Source of the DNA: Parasphingorhabdus halotolerans
GTDB taxonomy: Bacteria; Pseudomonadota; Alphaproteobacteria; Sphingomonadales; Sphingomonadaceae
Direction of reading: 5' to 3'
Assembly: GCF_012516475.1 (NCBI RefSeq)
Contig: NZ_CP051217.1
Location: 2,170,001-2,234,000 of the forward strand
DNA length: 64,000 nucleotides
Part shown: in pieces, positions 37,671 through 47,480 of the stretch
How the letters are laid out: each line of letters opens with the position of its first letter
How positions within the stretch are numbered: position 1 is the first letter of the stretch
Made by a program: the position numbers and the translations under genes
Notes under the pieces: model-generated
What the model was told of the DNA's origin: nothing
Seen by the model: only the letters and a program-made list of their open reading frames with translations
Database searches by the model: none

Positions 37671-38437
37671 GCAATCGCCTCCAGCACATCATCAACCCGC
37701 GCCGGATCGCCGATAGCCAGCACATGACCATCTGATTCGGCGTGGAGCGGTTCGCCGTTCCAGTCACACATCATTCCGCCTGCGCCATCGACTATTGGAG
37801 CGAGCGCAGCGAAATCGTGGAGCATCAGCCCTGCTTCGCAAACCACATCGACGTGGCCGCTGGCGACCAGACCGTAATTATAGCAATCGCCGCCATAGAT
37901 AATCTTGCGCGGTGCAACCTTGCCGGCCAGCCCCATGAAGTGATCGGCATCATGTTCGTCAAATTGATGCGGCGTAGTGGTGGCGAGAACCGCGTCTTTC
38001 AATTCCCGGCAGCGCGACGTTTTGGCGGACTTCCCATTGAATAAAGTCTCCCGGCCAATAACCCCGACCCATCGCTCCTTTGAAATCGGCTGATCGATGA
38101 TCCCCAGCAGAGGAAAGCCATCCTGCATCAATGCAATCAGCGTTCCAAATATCGGCCGTCCGGCGATAAAGCTGGTCGTGCCATCAATGGGATCCAGCAC
38201 CCATTGGCGGGATGCGCCTTCGTTGCGTGCACCATATTCTTCCCCAATAATGCCATCATCGGGGCGTTCGCTTTCAATGATTTTGCGCATCGCCGCTTCC
38301 GCCGCACGATCTGCTTCGGTAACGGGCGTGGAATCGCCCTTGGTTTCGGACTCGAACTTGGCGCGGAAGAAAGGACGTATCGCCTCACCTGCGGCGTCCG
38401 CCAGTTTCTGCGCAAACTCAACGTCTTTCGGGGTCAT
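37658..38437 (-). CDS. hisN: histidinol-phosphatase, inositol monophosphatase family (HisN)
   Basis: 259-aa Mg-dependent phosphatase. IMPase motifs: GIIGEEYGARNEG (metal-binding Glu), WVLDPIDGTTSFIAGRPIFG (D-P-I-D-G-T) and LMLHDFAALAPIVDGAGG (third metal Asp region). The pattern is that of HisN-type histidinol-phosphate phosphatases of alphaproteobacteria, although a general inositol-phosphatase activity cannot be excluded. It ends inside the start of the AraC gene and is preceded by the DsbB-like gene with 6 nt between. Confidence 0.87.
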   Translation of the reverse strand: MTPKDVEFAQKLADAAGEAIRPFFRAKFESETKGDSTPVTEADRAAEAAMRKIIESERPDDGIIGEEYGARNEGASRQWVLDPIDGTTSFIAGRPIFGTLIALMQDGFPLLGIIDQPISKERWVGVIGRETLFNGKSAKTSRCRELKDAVLATTTPHQFDEHDADHFMGLAGKVAPRKIIYGGDCYNYGLVASGHVDVVCEAGLMLHDFAALAPIVDGAGGMMCDWNGEPLHAESDGHVLAIGDPARVDDVLEAIACHH

Positions 38438-38443
38438 ATCAAA

Positions 38444-38845
38444 CTATTCCGACACTGGAATGGGTCGCCAAGCCCAAATATACAGGATCAGGCCAGTGAT
38501 GATAAACATCGCGCATCCTGATAAAACCCAGGCATTAGCGTACCAAAATTCTCCCCAGGTAAATTCCCCGGACATAATTTTTTTCCAGCCATTGAAATGC
38601 TGCATGCCGGCAACGATCAGACCAAGCACGGCGAGACCCGAGGCTATCCAGCGGTTTAACCAATGCTGGGGATTGGCGAGCAAAAGCAGGCCCAGCATGC
38701 CAATCATTGTCCTTTGTACCCGGCAATAGGGACAGACATAAACCCAGCCTGCGAATTCGGTAATCCATGCGAATACCGAAATGATGATTGCGAGAATCGC
38801 GATCTGAACCCGATATTTCATGAGTGTTTCGAGACTGGGAATCAT
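38444..38845 (-). CDS. DsbB-like small membrane protein with CPYC motif
   Basis: 133 aa with four hydrophobic helices (IAILAIIISVFAWITEF; MIGMLGLLLLAN; IASGLAVLGLIVAG; VLSGCAMFIITGLILYIW). The VCPYCRVQRTMIG segment (Cys38, Cys41) resembles the first CxxC-R-x-Q-R of DsbB quinone-linked oxidases. The second periplasmic Cys pair of DsbB is not visible, so oxidase activity is doubtful. Start 38845 or Met9 at 38821 are both possible. Lies between prs and hisN. Confidence 0.6.
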   Translation of the reverse strand: MIPSLETLMKYRVQIAILAIIISVFAWITEFAGWVYVCPYCRVQRTMIGMLGLLLLANPQHWLNRWIASGLAVLGLIVAGMQHFNGWKKIMSGEFTWGEFWYANAWVLSGCAMFIITGLILYIWAWRPIPVSE

Positions 38846-38874
38846 GATATTTTCTTCATTTCGTTCGCGATCAG

Positions 38875-39810
38875 TTAGTCAAACAGGCTTGAAACACTGC
38901 TTTCATCTGCAATGCGGCTGATGGCTTCACCAAATAACGGAGCAATTGGCAAGATACGGATCTTGGACGAATCCAGCGCGGCTTGTGATGGACGGATGGT
39001 GTCCGTAATGATCAGTTTGCGCAAAGACGACCCGTCGACCCGTTCCACAGCTTTGCCCGAGAGTACGCCGTGGGTGATATAGGCCGCGACATCGGTAGCG
39101 CCTGAGGCGATAAGTGCATCTGCTGCATTACAAAGCGTGCCGGCGCTGTCGGCGATATCGTCGATCATAATGCAAAACCTGCCTTTGACATCGCCGATAA
39201 TATTCATAACTTCGGACACACCTGCTTTTTCGCGGCGTTTGTCAACAATCGCCAGCGGCGCGTTGTTAAGGCGCTTTGCCAGTGCACGGGCGCGCACCAC
39301 GCCGCCAACATCGGGTGAAACGACAACGATATCTTTGTCGCCATGGCGAGACTTAATATCTTCGCTAATTACCGGAGCACCGTAAAGATTATCGGTCGGA
39401 ATATCGAAAAAGCCCTGAATCTGTCCGGCGTGCAAATCAACGGTTAGCACGCGATCCGCACCGGCTTCGGTAATCAGGTTAGCGACCAGCTTTGCAGAAA
39501 TTGGAGTACGCGAGCCAGACTTTCGATCCTGCCGCGCATATCCGAAATACGGGATAACAGCGGTAATTCGTTTGGCTGAAGCGCGGCGCAAAGCGTCGAT
39601 ACTGATCAGCAATTCCATGAGATTGTCATTGGCCGGGTGGCTGGTGGACTGGACCACAAAAACATCCTCGCCGCGCACGTTTTCGTGGATTTCGATGAAT
39701 ATTTCGTCATCGGCAAAACGCTTTACGCTAGCATCGGTCAGGGGAATTTTGAGATAATCGGCAATCGCCTGAGAGAGTGGCAAGTTGCTGTTGCCGGACA
39801 TAAGTTTCAT
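38875..39810 (-). CDS. prs: ribose-phosphate pyrophosphokinase
   Basis: 311-aa enzyme making PRPP from ribose-5-phosphate and [23 protein letters not shown], the [19 protein letters not shown] segment, ATP-site [36 protein letters not shown], and the PRPP loop [20 protein letters not shown] are present. The ATG at 39810 matches the family start and has GGGGAAG upstream; an upstream in-frame ATG at 39843 would add 11 unlikely residues. Highly conserved and confident. Confidence 0.96.
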   Translation of the reverse strand: MKLMSGNSNLPLSQAIADYLKIPLTDASVKRFADDEIFIEIHENVRGEDVFVVQSTSHPANDNLMELLISIDALRRASAKRITAVIPYFGYARQDRKSGSRTPISAKLVANLITEAGADRVLTVDLHAGQIQGFFDIPTDNLYGAPVISEDIKSRHGDKDIVVVSPDVGGVVRARALAKRLNNAPLAIVDKRREKAGVSEVMNIIGDVKGRFCIMIDDIADSAGTLCNAADALIASGATDVAAYITHGVLSGKAVERVDGSSLRKLIITDTIRPSQAALDSSKIRILPIAPLFGEAISRIADESSVSSLFD

Positions 39811-39914
39811 GTGATGTGCTTCCCCGTTTTTTGCCCGCTGCATTCGTTGCCGGGCATTGTCCCAATTTGATGCCTTGTTAAACGGATGTAGCGAAAATCA
39901 AAAGCGCCTTTTGC

Positions 39915-40727
39915 CTAAATCCAGCCGGTTTGTTTCAGCTTGCCGACATAAGAGCGGGAAACCGGAATTTCGAGGCCGTTGGACAGGATCAGTTTGAGGT
40001 TTCGGCCATCCCTCTTTGCAGTCTTGATCGCATCACGCGCAACCCACCAGCCGCGGTGAACTTGCATTCCTTCCAGTTCGCTAATTTCGGCAATCGCGTC
40101 GCTCAGCCGGAGCAATATCATTTCCGACTGGTCAGGCGCATGGACCCGAACATAGTGGTCTTCGACGCTAAGCGCGAATATGTTGCAGGGGAACCCGACG
40201 GGCAGGCGTTTGTGCAAGGCTACTTCGATCAAGGGAAGGGGTTTTTCATTCCCTGTTTCCGGCGCAAAAACCAGTTCCGGTTTCTCTGGTGCAGGGCCTG
40301 CGGTATCGCGGTCCCCAAATACCAGTCGCATCAGCGCGAATATCCCAAATCCGACCATAGCGCATTGCAGGTAAAGGATAACGAAGCGCTGGCCGAAAAA
40401 ATTCGGATCGAGCGGCATTCCCCAAATTGTGAAACCGACGAAAAAGGTGAGCGGCAGTGCCGCAACAGCACTCGCTATTATTCCCGCAAACCATTCGGAG
40501 ATATCTATAACTTCTGCCAGCCAGCCGGCACAGACCGAGATCGGCCGAAAAACAATATATCCTACCAAGATAAGAAGTACCCAATAGGCTAGGCGGATGC
40601 CGACCGGTATCGCAAAAGTGCCAAAGGGTCCCAGGAAACCAAAAACCAATCCGATCATCGCCATGACCAGCAACTCAATGGCTATCCGCTTGCCTGACCA
40701 AATTTGATCGTCCGATTTACGACCCAT
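39915..40727 (-). CDS. membrane-bound LytTR-type transcriptional regulator
   Basis: 270 aa. Four hydrophobic helices in the first half (IELLVMAMIGLVFGFLG; LAYWVLLILVGYIVF; WFAGIIASAVAALPLTFFVG; FVILYLQCAMVGFGIFALM) are followed by a LytTR DNA-binding domain: LFALSVEDHYVRVHAPDQ-like core, GMQVHRGWWVARDAIKTAKR and GLEIPVSRSYVGKLKQTG. The ATG at 40727 (MGRKSDDQIW) has GGGGAG 6 nt upstream; the open frame extends further to 40934 but would overlap the divergent gene. Membrane LytTR proteins often act with a small membrane inhibitor; the divergent neighbour is a membrane protein. Confidence 0.85.
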   Translation of the reverse strand: MGRKSDDQIWSGKRIAIELLVMAMIGLVFGFLGPFGTFAIPVGIRLAYWVLLILVGYIVFRPISVCAGWLAEVIDISEWFAGIIASAVAALPLTFFVGFTIWGMPLDPNFFGQRFVILYLQCAMVGFGIFALMRLVFGDRDTAGPAPEKPELVFAPETGNEKPLPLIEVALHKRLPVGFPCNIFALSVEDHYVRVHAPDQSEMILLRLSDAIAEISELEGMQVHRGWWVARDAIKTAKRDGRNLKLILSNGLEIPVSRSYVGKLKQTGWI

Positions 40728-40886
40728 GTCTGCTCCCCAAACGCCCATTTGCGCTTCGTGAACGGGCCAATGGTCCGTCTTTAGCGCATCTTGCGCATAA
40801 GCGCCAACGGCCTGCGTAGGCAAGCTGGCAATAATTCTCTTCGCTGCCAATCTGGACGGCGAACGGTGATTAACAGGAGTTGAAAG

Positions 40887-41426
40887 ATGCCAACACATAA
40901 TGAATTGCGGAAACAAAGCGGAATGTCGGCACAAAATATTATCCTTGGCGCGGGTGCGACTATTTTGGCGACGCTGGTGTTGGTGGCGATGGTTTCGCTA
41001 TCAGGAGGGTTCGCTTCCGGGGCCGAGATACCGGCAACAAAACCGCGCATGAGGTTGCCAATCATTATTCATTTGGCAACCGTCATCCCGGCCATTCCGC
41101 TTGGCGCCTATATCCTGTGGCGGAAAAAGGGTGACGGGTTTCACAAGATGATGGGCAGAACCTGGGGTTTCCTGATGATTGCAACTGCAGTTTCCAGTTT
41201 CTGGATTGGCCGCGCGGGGACGGGTCTGGCAGGGACCGGCTTCAGCTTCATCCATATTTTCTCGGTTATCACGCTGATATCCGTACCGCTTGGCATCTGG
41301 CATATCCGCAAAGGTAACGTGAAAGCGCATTATCGGGCGATGCAGGGGCCTTATATCGGCTTGCTGATCGCAGGCCTGTTTGCATTTATTCCGGGACGCG
41401 TTCTGGGCAGTCTCGTTTTCGGATAA
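40887..41426 (+). CDS. DUF2306-like integral membrane protein
   Basis: 179 aa with four to five hydrophobic helices (IILGAGATILATLVLVAMVS; LPIIIHLATVIPAIPLGAYI; WGFLMIATAVSSFWIG; FIHIFSVITLISVPLGIWHI; PYIGLLIAGLFAFIPGRVLG). The KKGDGFHKMMGRTWGFLM and KAHYRAMQGPYIGLLIAG segments match the DUF2306 pattern. AGGAG lies about 12 nt before the ATG. Divergent from the LytTR regulator (159 nt between starts), so it may be its target or partner; function unknown. Confidence 0.75.
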   Translation: MPTHNELRKQSGMSAQNIILGAGATILATLVLVAMVSLSGGFASGAEIPATKPRMRLPIIIHLATVIPAIPLGAYILWRKKGDGFHKMMGRTWGFLMIATAVSSFWIGRAGTGLAGTGFSFIHIFSVITLISVPLGIWHIRKGNVKAHYRAMQGPYIGLLIAGLFAFIPGRVLGSLVFG

Positions 41427-41466
41427 ATGATTTGCCGTATTCGTCGCTGCTTTCTATCAGGGCGGC

Positions 41467-43122
41467 ATGACCGAAAAGCTTACTATCACGATGGCGCAAC
41501 TCACTCAATCCGTGGGCGATTTACGGGGAAATGCCGATGCGATGATCGCGGCGCATGGCGCGAAACCTGATAGTGACCTGATTGTCTTTCCCGAGTTGCA
41601 GCTGATCGGCTATCCGCCTGAAGATCTGGTTTTGAAACCGGCAGTATGGGAACGTGCCGAGGCGGAATTGCAGCGTCTCGCGGCAGCGACGGCTGGGCCG
41701 GGGCCAGCGATGCTGGTCGGCTCGATTTTCCGCGAAGATGGCAATCTCTATAACGGCGTGGCGCTGCTCGACGGCGGTCATATCAAAGATGTGCGTTATA
41801 AGGTGGAGCTGCCCAACTACGGCACGTTTGATGAGAAGCGTCTATTTTCTTCAGGGCCTTTGCCGGAGCCGATTGATTATCGCGGTTGTAAGATTGGCCT
41901 GCCCATTTGCGAGGATGTCTGGTTTCCTGAGGTTTGCCAGCATTTAAAAGATCGAGGCGCTGAGATGTTTATTGCGGTGCATGGCAGCCCTTATGAAATC
42001 GAGAAAGACGACAAGCGTCTGGGGCAAGTCGCGACGCAGCGGGTGCGTGAAACCGGATTGCCGCTATTGTTCCTGAACCGCGTTGGCGGGCAGGACGAGA
42101 TTGTGTTTGATGGTGCAAGTTTTGTGCTTAAAGGCGATGCCAGCGTGATGCATCAGCTGCCCGATTGGGACGAAGCGATCGTGGACACGCATTGGACCAA
42201 GGGCGAAGCTGGTTGGACTTGCGAACAGGGAGAGCTTCACAGGCTTGATGACCACCCCGCAGATATTTATAACGCAATGATTGTTGGCCTGCGTGATTAT
42301 GTGAACCGCAACCATTTTCCCGGCGTTTTGCTTGGTCTTTCGGGCGGCATAGATAGCGCGCTGTCAGCAGCGGTTGCGGTGGATGCGCTGGGGGCGGAGC
42401 GAGTTTGGTGCATCATGATGCCTTCTCGCTTCACATCGCAGGAGAGCCTTGATGATGCGAAAGGCTGCGCGGAAATGCTGGGAACCGTTCTCGATACTAT
42501 CCCTATCATGCCGGCGGTCGAAGGCTTTGATGCGATGCTCGAGGACAGTTTTGCCGACCGCAATGTCGATATTACCGAAGAGAATATCCAGTCGCGGATT
42601 CGCGGTGTTACGTTGATGGCGCTCTCCAACAAATTCGGCCATATGCTACTCACCACCGGCAACAAAAGCGAGATGAGCGTTGGCTATGCGACGATTTACG
42701 GCGATATGGCAGGCGGCTATTCGGTGCTTAAGGATGCCTACAAGCTGACTGTATTCAAGCTCAGCGAATGGCGCAATCGCAACAAGCCTTCGCTTGGGAT
42801 GGGTCCGGATGGTCCGGTGATGCCGCAAACGGTTATCACCAAGCCGCCGAGCGCGGAATTGCGGGAAGACCAGAAAGACAGTGACAGCTTACCGGATTAT
42901 GAAGTGCTCGACCCGCTATTGCATGGCCTGATCGAGGAGGAACTCTCTGTTTCCGATCTGGTTGCGCGCGGGTTTGATCGCGAAACCGTGATCCGAATCG
43001 AGCGATTGCTCTATATTGCTGAATATAAACGCCGGCAGGCTCCTCCTGGCGTAAAGCTCGGCACAAGAAATTTTGGCCGGGACCGGCGTTATCCTATTAC
43101 CAATGCCTTCAGAACGGTCTAA
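41467..43122 (+). CDS. nadE: NAD+ synthase, glutamine-hydrolysing
   Basis: 551-aa two-domain enzyme. The N-terminal nitrilase-type glutaminase has the Glu43 (VFPELQLIGYPPEDL), Lys (KVELPNYGTFDEKR) and Cys (GLPICEDVWFPE) triad. The C-terminal ATP-pyrophosphatase has the P-loop LLGLSGGIDSALSAAVA and TTGNKSEMSVGYATIYGDMA. It amidates nicotinate adenine dinucleotide to NAD+. gltX follows 12 nt later. The final part (GTRNFGRDRRYPITNAFR) is the family's normal end. Confidence 0.95.
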   Translation: MTEKLTITMAQLTQSVGDLRGNADAMIAAHGAKPDSDLIVFPELQLIGYPPEDLVLKPAVWERAEAELQRLAAATAGPGPAMLVGSIFREDGNLYNGVALLDGGHIKDVRYKVELPNYGTFDEKRLFSSGPLPEPIDYRGCKIGLPICEDVWFPEVCQHLKDRGAEMFIAVHGSPYEIEKDDKRLGQVATQRVRETGLPLLFLNRVGGQDEIVFDGASFVLKGDASVMHQLPDWDEAIVDTHWTKGEAGWTCEQGELHRLDDHPADIYNAMIVGLRDYVNRNHFPGVLLGLSGGIDSALSAAVAVDALGAERVWCIMMPSRFTSQESLDDAKGCAEMLGTVLDTIPIMPAVEGFDAMLEDSFADRNVDITEENIQSRIRGVTLMALSNKFGHMLLTTGNKSEMSVGYATIYGDMAGGYSVLKDAYKLTVFKLSEWRNRNKPSLGMGPDGPVMPQTVITKPPSAELREDQKDSDSLPDYEVLDPLLHGLIEEELSVSDLVARGFDRETVIRIERLLYIAEYKRRQAPPGVKLGTRNFGRDRRYPITNAFRTV

Positions 43123-43134
43123 GGCCGCGACATT

Positions 43135-44471
43135 ATGAAAATTAAAACCCGCTTTGCGCCCTCTCCAACGGGCCACCTTCATGTCGGCAATATCCGCACC
43201 GCGCTCCATAACTGGATGTTTGCGCAGAAAAACGGCGGCGCGTTTTTGCTGCGGCTGGATGATACCGACGCGGAGCGCTCGAAAGAAGAATATGTCGATG
43301 CGATCCGCGCTGATCTGGCTTGGCTGGGTATCAATCCGGATAGCGAAGAGCGGCAATCGGCGCGGTTCGATCGTTATCAGGCGCGGTTTGAAGAGTTGAA
43401 GGCAGCGGGCCGGGTGTATCCGGCCTATGAGACGGCGCAGGAGCTTGATCTCAAGCGCAAAATACAGCTCGGGCGCGGCAAACCGCCGATTTATGATCGC
43501 GGCGCGCTGAATCTAACGGCTGATCAGATCGCGGCTTTTGAGGCGGAGGGGCGCACGTCCCATTGGCGGTTTAAGCTCGACCATGAGACACCGATAGAAT
43601 GGACCGATCTGGTGCGCGGCGACCAGCATTTTGACGCTGCTTTACTGTCGGACCCGGTAATCCGGCGCGAAGATGGCAGCTGGCTCTATATGCTGCCTTC
43701 GACGATTGATGATATTGATATGGCAATCACCCACGTCGTGCGCGGTGAAGATCATGTCGCTAATACGGCGGTTCAAATCCAGATGTTTCAGGCCTTTGGT
43801 GCGGATATACCGCAATTCGCCCATGAAGCTTTACTCGTTGGTACTGAAGGCAAGCTTTCCAAGAGGCTGGGCTCGTTAGGTGTAAGCGGATTTCGTGAGC
43901 GACACATCGAGCCGCAGGCGATTGTCGCGCTGCTGGCGAGGATTGGCACCAGCGACCCGGTTGAACCGATTGCCGATGTTGCAAAACTCATTGAGACCTT
44001 TGATTTTGGCCGTTTCGGCAGAGCACCAGCGCGGTTCGATGATGCGGAACTGGCGCAGCTCAACCAGAAAATTGTCCATCTGCTGGATTATGATGACGTG
44101 AAAGACCGGTTGCCCGAGGCCATGCCTGCTGAAGCATGGGAAGTCATCCGTCCCAATCTGCATGACATGAGCGAAGTCAGCCAATGGTGGCAGGTTGTCA
44201 CCGGCCCCATCGCGAAGCTGGAGTTCAGCGCAGAAGATCAGGAATTTATCGGTCAGGCGCGCAATGCGATGGAGGAGATGGAGGCTTCCGAGGGTATCTG
44301 GAAAAAGCTGACCGAGGCGCTTAAGGAGAGCAGCGGTCGCAAGGGCAAGCCGCTGTTCATGCCGTTGCGCCAAGCGCTGACCGGACTGGATCACGGGCCG
44401 GATATGGGGCTTTGCTGCCGCTGATTGGCCGCGAAGAAGCGCTGCAACGGCTGAAAACCGCCGCTTCCTGA
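43135..44471 (+). pseudogene. gltX: glutamate-tRNA ligase GltX, frame broken near the 3' end
   Basis: Class I GluRS. HIGH-like motif TGHLHVGNIRTALHNWM, GRGKPPIYDRGALNL, GEDHVANTAVQIQMF and the KMSKS-like GKLSKRLG are all present. The frame breaks at the run of four G at 44406-44409 in GPDMG; as read, it stops at 44424 (429 aa). One more G gives GPDMGALLPLIGREEALQRL and a stop at 44471, for 445 aa, the normal end of the family. Since charging of Glu is essential in most alphaproteobacteria (some carry a second gltX), a sequencing error is likelier than a real lesion; a protein lacking only the tail might still work. Confidence 0.92.
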
Positions 44472-44626
44472 TCTCAAAACCTGCGACTGCAAGCTGCCTG
44501 GCGTCGACCTTGACTGCATGAATGTAATAGTATAACATAACATATTGACGATGCAGTTATACAGCGTCTCATAAATATGCGGAGGCTGCGCCGTCATTCT
44601 GGGATGAAGGATGAAAGGACCGTCTT

Positions 44627-45304
44627 ATGAGCTATACTTCCACTTACGCGAATAAACCGCCCAACGCGAAGGGCATCGGCATGACCATCGGGGTGCATGT
44701 GATTGTCGTTGCCGGGGTTATGATGATCCCGGGGATTGAATTGCCAGACAGAATTCCAACAATACTCGAGACCTTTAATGTTCCGGACGAGAAAAAACCG
44801 GACCCGGTGATCGAACCGCTAAAGCCGGAGGTGCAGATACCGCGAGAATCGGTTGTAAAAGCACCAAAGCCACGCGTCGATAATCTGCCTCAAGCGGCGG
44901 ACAGCTCGCCAACACCCTTTGCTGATGTCAATGATGGTCTTGCGCTGGGTGGTTCGGGATCGGCCATAGATATTCCGCTAACGCCGCTGGAAACTATCAC
45001 CCCGGTGCCGGACCCGGTTATTGCAGAAGCGCAATTGAACCAGCGGTTTGCCAGCTCTTTTCTGCCACCTTATCCGTCCGGCGAACTCCGATTGGGCAAT
45101 GAAGGCACTGTCAGCGTCCGGGTGCTGGTGGACACCGATGGCCGCGCCAAAAAGGTGCAACTCATCAGCAGTCCACGGCCGAGTTTCTGGGCCGCTACCG
45201 AGAGTCACGCACTGAAGAAGTGGCGTTTCAAGCCGGCGACGAAAGATGGAAAACCCTTTGAAAGCTGGATCACGCTAAAGGTGAAATTCGAGATCAAAAG
45301 CTAG
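44627..45304 (+). CDS. tonB: energy transducer TonB
   Basis: 225-aa TonB-family protein that transmits proton-motive force to outer-membrane receptors. One N-terminal membrane helix (GIGMTIGVHVIVVAGVMMIP), a Pro/Lys/Glu-rich periplasmic linker (DEKKPDPVIEPLKPEVQIPR), and the C-terminal TonB domain GTVSVRVLVDTDGRAKKVQL ... LKKWRFKPATKDGKPF. Stands alone, without exbB/exbD beside it. A hairpin follows its stop. Confidence 0.9.
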   Translation: MSYTSTYANKPPNAKGIGMTIGVHVIVVAGVMMIPGIELPDRIPTILETFNVPDEKKPDPVIEPLKPEVQIPRESVVKAPKPRVDNLPQAADSSPTPFADVNDGLALGGSGSAIDIPLTPLETITPVPDPVIAEAQLNQRFASSFLPPYPSGELRLGNEGTVSVRVLVDTDGRAKKVQLISSPRPSFWAATESHALKKWRFKPATKDGKPFESWITLKVKFEIKS

Positions 45305-45320
45305 CGGCCACCCGCCAACG

Positions 45321-45357
45321 CCAGCCCCGAAGTCACTTATCTGAAATGCGGGGCTGG
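45321..45357. repeat. hairpin between tonB and next gene (terminator-like, no T run)
   Basis: CCAGCCCCG at 45321-45329 pairs with CGGGGCTGG at 45349-45357 around a 19-nt loop, 17 nt after the tonB stop. There is no T run, so it may be a weak or factor-assisted terminator. Confidence 0.4.
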
Positions 45358-45389
45358 TCAGGCGCGCTACAAACCACTATTTGAGACCA

Positions 45390-45800
45390 ATGAAGTTTTT
45401 CGACAAGGCAGCAATGACCGGTGAGGGCCGGGATTTCCGGTTTTTTCTGGACCAGACACCCAGAGAGCGGATTCTCCCGGGCATATTGGCGTTGCTGATT
45501 CCCGGTATCATTGTGTTTATCTTCATTATCGATTCGAAAGTAAACACCGCCCCGCCGCCCGGCCCGAAAGTGATTTATTTTGAAAGCTGGCCGCTTAGCC
45601 GGACGGACGAGGAAATACTCAAGGATCGCTGGGCTATCCAGTGCCTCAAAGATGAGGCTATGGAAAGGCGGCGTCAAAGCATGAAAGAACTCGGACGCAT
45701 GTCCGGCATGGACGTCGAAAAAATCGAACGGGAAGCCAAAGCCAGGAAACTGGCGCGTGGTGATGTGGAAGACCCACGGCCAGCTGGTTTGAAATGCTAG
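45390..45800 (+). CDS. hypothetical single-pass membrane protein
   Basis: 136 aa from the ATG at 45390. A transmembrane helix (ILPGILALLIPGIIVFIFII) follows a short cytoplasmic N-terminus. The C-terminal domain VIYFESWPLSRTDEEILKDR ... RQSMKELGRMSGMDVEKIER is charged and helical, and resembles small membrane proteins found before ribD in sphingomonads. It ends 12 nt before ribD, suggesting co-transcription. No function recognised. Confidence 0.7.
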   Translation: MKFFDKAAMTGEGRDFRFFLDQTPRERILPGILALLIPGIIVFIFIIDSKVNTAPPPGPKVIYFESWPLSRTDEEILKDRWAIQCLKDEAMERRRQSMKELGRMSGMDVEKIEREAKARKLARGDVEDPRPAGLKC

Positions 45801-45812
45801 CGGGCTTGAATA

Positions 45813-46787
45813 TTGCCTAATACCGCAGATGCGCGCTTCATGGCAGCTGCGATCGCGCTGACGCATCGTGGTCGCGGACGTACCGGCGCCAATCCCAATG
45901 TCGGATGCGTGGTCGTCAAAAATGGTATCATCATTTCGCGCGGATGGACCCAGCCTGGTGGCAGGCCCCATGCCGAAGAGATGGCGCTGGCTGCAGCGGG
46001 CGCGCAAGCAAATGGCGCGGACATATATGTAACGCTTGAACCCTGTGTGCATGAAAGCGCGCGCGGCCCGGCGTGCTGCAATGCAGTGATCAAGGCCAAG
46101 CCTGCGCGTGTGATTGTTGCGAGCCTGGACGCTGATAAACGCACCCATAGACGCGGCATAGATGCGCTGGGTAAGGCGGGAATTGCGGTTGAAGTGGGCG
46201 TGCTGGAAGAGCAGGCGAGACGGGCGATGGCCGGTTTTTTCATGCGTATGGAAAAAGGCAGGCCGTTTGTAACCCTGAAACTCGCGATGTCGCTGGATGG
46301 CTGTATCGCAATGGCTGACGGTAAGAGCAAATGGATCACCGGAGAACGGGCGCGGATGCACGGCCACCTGGAGCGCGCTACGTCCGATGCGATTTTGGTC
46401 GGCTCGGGAACCGTGCTGGCCGATAATCCGGCTCTGGACGTTCGGATTGACGGTTTGGAAGATCGGTCCCCTATTACCGTGATGCTTGGCGAATCGGAAG
46501 CGCCCGAAAATTGGCACCGCATTCCGGTGCCAACTGCAATTGCCGATCTCGAAGGTGTTAACTGGTTGATGGTGGAGGGCGGTGCCACCACGGCAGCATC
46601 ATTTCTCGAAGCAAATCTGGTGGATCGGCTGCTCCTCTACCGTGCACCGATTATCATTGGTGGAGGATTGCCGTCCATTCGCGATATCGGCCTCTCTGAT
46701 CTGGCCAGCGCCCATGGCAACTGGCGCCGCACCGACCGGCGGGAATTTGCGCAAGATGTGCTTGAGATATACGAGCGCGCAGCTTAG
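45813..46787 (+). CDS. ribD: bifunctional diaminohydroxyphosphoribosylaminopyrimidine deaminase/reductase
   Basis: 324-aa riboflavin enzyme catalysing deamination and then side-chain reduction. N-terminal deaminase with zinc ligands HAEEMAL and PCVHESARGPACC, substrate part GANPNVGCVVVKNG. C-terminal reductase with FVTLKLAMSLDGCIA, SDAILVGSGTVLADNP and NWLMVEGGATTAASFLE. The reductase is somewhat shorter than in E. coli RibD (367 aa), with a compact middle. Start TTG 45813 keeps the usual N-terminal helix; ATG 45840 is the alternative. ribE follows 29 nt later. Confidence 0.93.
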   Translation: MPNTADARFMAAAIALTHRGRGRTGANPNVGCVVVKNGIIISRGWTQPGGRPHAEEMALAAAGAQANGADIYVTLEPCVHESARGPACCNAVIKAKPARVIVASLDADKRTHRRGIDALGKAGIAVEVGVLEEQARRAMAGFFMRMEKGRPFVTLKLAMSLDGCIAMADGKSKWITGERARMHGHLERATSDAILVGSGTVLADNPALDVRIDGLEDRSPITVMLGESEAPENWHRIPVPTAIADLEGVNWLMVEGGATTAASFLEANLVDRLLLYRAPIIIGGGLPSIRDIGLSDLASAHGNWRRTDRREFAQDVLEIYERAA

Positions 46788-46816
46788 GCATTGCGCTGTA
46801 ACAGACAGGAAATAGC

Positions 46817-47425
46817 ATGTTCACAGGCATAGTTTCGGATATCGGCACCATTGCGGAGTTGCAGCAGCGCGGCGATCTGCGCGCGAAAATATCCTGCAGC
46901 TATGATATGTCTGCCGTCGATATCGGTGCGTCCATTTGCTGTGCTGGCATCTGCCTGACGGTGGTGGAGAAAGGCTCGAACTGGTTTGCGGTTGATATTT
47001 CCGCGGAAACGATTTCCTGCACCGAGCAAGGCCAGTTTTCCGAAGGGCGCAAAATCAATCTCGAACGCGCGCTCAAGGTGGGTGAAGAACTGGGCGGACA
47101 TATTGTGACCGGCCATATCGACGGCGTTGGAGAAGTGGTTTCCTGGACAGAAACCGGAGATTCGCATACGGCCCGGATTAAAGTACCGAGCGAACTGGCG
47201 GGCTACGTCGCGCCGAAGGGATCAATCACCGTGAACGGGGTATCGCTCACCGTAAATGCGGTGGAAGATAGCGATGCCGGGACGGTGTTTGATCTGAACA
47301 TCATTCCGCATACCGCCGCAGTCACGACTTTGGGTGAACTGGAAGCGGGCCGCGCGGTTAATCTGGAGATAGATATATTGGCGCGCTATTTATTCCGGAT
47401 GGAAAAGATCCGGTCGGCGGCGTGA
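46817..47425 (+). CDS. ribE: riboflavin synthase alpha chain
   Basis: 202-aa enzyme that converts two 6,7-dimethyl-8-ribityllumazine molecules to riboflavin. The two lumazine-binding repeats are visible: MFTGIVSDIGTIAE ... ICCAGICLTVVEKG and GHIVTGHIDGVGEV ... ITVNGVSLTVNAVE. The conserved MFTGI start fixes the N-terminus. Forms a unit with ribD. No FMN riboswitch was recognised upstream. Convergent with the EipA-like gene. Confidence 0.95.
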   Translation: MFTGIVSDIGTIAELQQRGDLRAKISCSYDMSAVDIGASICCAGICLTVVEKGSNWFAVDISAETISCTEQGQFSEGRKINLERALKVGEELGGHIVTGHIDGVGEVVSWTETGDSHTARIKVPSELAGYVAPKGSITVNGVSLTVNAVEDSDAGTVFDLNIIPHTAAVTTLGELEAGRAVNLEIDILARYLFRMEKIRSAA

Positions 47426-47480
47426 CCCGTGGCCCGTTTACAGGGCCCGCCGACCGGAAATTCGTGTCAGAAGGCCAGCC

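Noticed and set aside
45333..46517. 394-codon minus-strand open frame across the hypothetical membrane gene and ribD
   Set aside because: Runs antisense to ribD with its clear zinc and reductase motifs; no family features in the translation.
46788..46816. FMN riboswitch before ribE or ribD
   Set aside because: The gaps (29 nt and 12 nt) are too short for an RFN element and none of its conserved stretches is present.
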